DNA of 64,000 bases, from positions 123,979 to 187,978 of the forward strand of contig JADKBS010000059.1 of assembly GCA_016714985.1 (NCBI GenBank), read 5' to 3'. Below the pieces are notes generated by a model. The model made no database searches. It saw only the letters and a list, made by a program, of their open reading frames with translations, and was not told the origin of the DNA. The position numbers and the translations under genes were made by a program. Origin of the DNA: Saprospiraceae bacterium (GTDB lineage: Bacteria > Bacteroidota > Bacteroidia > Chitinophagales > Saprospiraceae). Below are positions 62,102 to 64,000 of the stretch, piece after piece (the first letter of the stretch is position 1; each line of letters begins with the position of its first letter).

Positions 62102-62282
62102 TTTAGTTTGTATTTTATTTCGTCTGATTGACAATGCAAAGATGTGGTCGTTTGATAGCATTTAGAAATTTTATCATCCAAAGATTGACTGATTTTTGGT
62201 TTTTGTAAACCAACTTATCTTTCATAAAGTATTCGTTATCAATAATTTGAAATGTCTTTTATTTTTGCTTTAAATTAAAGAA

Positions 62283-63691
62283 ATGGACAATCTTCTGAAC
62301 CTCGTACGCAGCCTCACGGCAAAGGAAAAAAGCCAATTCACCAAGCATGCCCGGCAGCATTTGACCGAAAAAGACCCGAAAAAAATGTTGCTGTTCCGCC
62401 TTGTCAACCAGCAGTTGAGGGGGGAGATAAAGGACTACCAGAAGCAGGCAGCAAAGCAATTCCAAGAGAGCAGCTTGCCCAGCCTCAAAAACCAACTCTA
62501 CAATGAACTGTTGGAGAGCCTTGCCCAAGGCTCTGTGAATACCGTCCGGAGCGAGCTTTCCCGATTGATTGACGAAACAGAAATCCTCTTGGAGCGGGGC
62601 TTGCTCAAACAGGCATTGACCCGAATCGAAAGGCTAAAAATTGGCCACAACTCACCACTTGCATTTGCAGTTCTTGGAAATCTCGCTCTTGCACCGCCGT
62701 ATCGTGCGCCAGTACAAAACCCGTGACCTCGATGACCAAATTGATGGAACAAGCAGTCTGCGGCGAAAGGTCTGATTGGATTAGGGAAGAGTTTGATTTA
62801 TTGAAAAGCTATGAAGCTCAGTCCCTGCAAACCCGAAAAGACCGCTCCAATATTAAGGGGCAAAGGCGTTGCCTGAATTATCGAAATGAAACCTCCAATG
62901 ACCTCTGGGTCCTTCTGAAGGAAAAGCTTATTACTACCTGCTGCAGCTAAACGCCAATTCGCAACGGCAATACGACCAAGCGACAAGCTGCCCGACAATT
63001 AATCGAGTTGTTTGAAACAAATGAGGCCCCTCATGGTCGATAACCTTCCCAGGTTTCCCGCAACGTCACCAACTCACCTCAACGCATGCATCAGGGCTGG
63101 CAGGCCAGATGAGGCACGATAAAATTGAGGAAATCAAAAATAAAGCCCAAAGCTTCTATGCGGAAGGCCAAAACAAAGCCTCTTGGTCAGCCAAGAAATC
63201 ATCCTGTTGTTCCAAGAAAAACTACGGCCAGATTACCTTCCTCGCTCCCAAAGTAAAATCCGTGCTTCAACAAATTTGCTGTTTTCATCCCCTTCTGAAC
63301 GGGCATTGGGCATTGCCTCACAACATGGCACATCGTTTTTCCTGAAGGGAAACCTCGAAGGGCAACTGGAATGGCTCAACACCTGCTTCCAAACCAAAGA
63401 CCATTCGAGTTGAACGAGAAGGTGGTGGGCAAGGACATTGGCATTTACGTTCAGGGCAGCGCAATGGTGTTCCGGGTGATAGTCTGCATTGAACTGGGCA
63501 ACATGAAACTCGCCAAGAGCTTCCTTGAGCAGGCAGCGTACTACCTTGAAAATCGCAGCTTAACAGGTGATTTGCTCTGGGAAATATTGTCCGCCCTCAA
63601 AAAACTGGTCACCAACAAAGAGGACAGAATGAAAATTTTGCTTGGATTGAAGGGAAAGCCTGCAAGGACAGGCCAACACGAGGTACTTTGA
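62283..63691 (+). pseudogene. Decayed helical-repeat protein
   Basis: The first 110 codons are intact (MDNLLNLVRSLTAKEKSQFT, LFRLVNQQLRGEIKDYQKQA, LYNELLESLAQGSVNTVRSE). A break near 62650 shifts the frame, and from there to 63400 there are many stops and shifts, with coding pieces such as LEISLLHRRIVRQYKTRDLD. The last 95 codons are again clean (NEKVVGKDIGIYVQGSAMVF, LAKSFLEQAAYYLENRSLTG, KKLVTNKEDRMKILLG) to TGA at 63689-63691. The whole resembles a Bacteroidota family of TPR-like proteins of about 450 residues. TATTTTTG at 62260-62267 could be its old -7 box. Confidence 0.7.
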
Positions 63692-63832
63692 TGTGGGTGG
63701 AAAGTGCGTGGAAATAGGATAGATTTTTGTCAAAGGTCTTGAATTTCATGCTTTCATTCTTTACGTTTTATTAAAATGCCAACTGTACCAGTAATAATAA
63801 CTCGCCAACGCTAGGCAGACAAAACATTAGTA

Positions 63833-64000
63833 ATGAAAACTAAGAAACTTAAAGAATACAATAACTACCAACAATACAGCAGCCAGCAAGAAATAAAACG
63901 GTTTATGTCCCTCATCCAGATAGCGAAACAAATGGCGCTTAAAGCCCGATACTCTCCTAAAATTCCCGTCATTAATGCACCTATTGCAATTTCACCAATA
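63833..64000 (+). CDS. N-terminal part of a hypothetical protein (partial)
   Basis: ATG 63833 opens a frame to the right edge, 56 codons: MKTKKLKEYNNYQQYSSQQE then IKRFMSLIQIAKQMALKARY and SPKIPVINAPIA. It is basic and Gln/Asn/Tyr rich. No motif is recognised and the end lies outside the window. Confidence 0.45.
   Translation, partial: MKTKKLKEYNNYQQYSSQQEIKRFMSLIQIAKQMALKARYSPKIPVINAPIAISPI

Overview
The window is a chromosomal segment of a Bacteroidota bacterium, most likely of the Saprospiraceae type. The evidence is a pair of type IX secretion genes (gldN, gldM), a 2013-residue secreted protein with a T9SS C-terminal sorting domain, TonB/HYC_CC_PP, Omp28, DUF6029 and DUF6268 envelope proteins, and promoters of the Bacteroidota form (TTTG/TTGG, about 20 bp, TAnnTTTG). 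There is no rRNA, no CRISPR array and no convincing tRNA. Genus-level placement is inference.

Layout. 1-3 kb: a partial ORF, a CARDB-like lipoprotein and a DUF1080-esterase gene with one frameshift. 3.2-8.8 kb: an NAD-coupled group 3d [NiFe] hydrogenase operon in fused form (HoxE-HoxF, HoxU-HoxY, HoxH) followed by a DUF6064 membrane protein. 9-11.8 kb: a cysteine-rich HYC_CC_PP protein and a TonB receptor, probably for a metal. 12-17.2 kb: a cupin remnant, two LytS-type kinases, a LytTR regulator, and a fic gene flanked by two decayed kinase tails. 17.6-20.8 kb: a scrambled pseudogene, gldN and gldM. 21-30.7 kb: tatC, a hotdog thioesterase, DUF3592, an AlbA_2/Schlafen-type regulator, aspS, an M23 peptidase and a Kir-type K+ channel. 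30.9-34.3 kb: Omp28, DUF6029 and TlpA. 34.4-36.6 kb: a caspase-TM-FGE protein. 36.8-41.6 kb: a lipoprotein, Uma2, radC and ftsK. 41.7-48.9 kb: DUF6268, a FemAB/GNAT-like protein, an XRE regulator divergent from an ECF sigma factor, an EamA-ABM fusion and mnmE. 49-64 kb: mostly accessory DNA with decayed genes, the giant T9SS-exported protein, a TTR-domain protein, lipoproteins and a short mobile element.

The strongest candidate for an exciting system is the caspase-FGE gene (34453-36618). Its last codons look like the variable region of a diversity-generating retroelement: conserved scaffold residues alternate with positions that are almost all NNC codons, as expected from adenine mutagenesis of AAC codons in a template. 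No template repeat or reverse transcriptase was found in the window, so this would be a remote target.

Two other layers are unusual. Two about 120-130 bp elements (30715-30835 and 59831-59959) share 12-bp terminal inverted repeats, carry two internal hairpins and sit between 8-bp direct repeats, as expected of IS66-like MITEs. Many other spacers hold near-perfect 9-35 bp hairpins with differing sequences, and 7- or 9-bp tandem repeats, one of which has entered the mnmE reading frame. Several otherwise intact genes carry single-base shifts, mostly in short homopolymers, so assembly indels should be considered before calling them dead.
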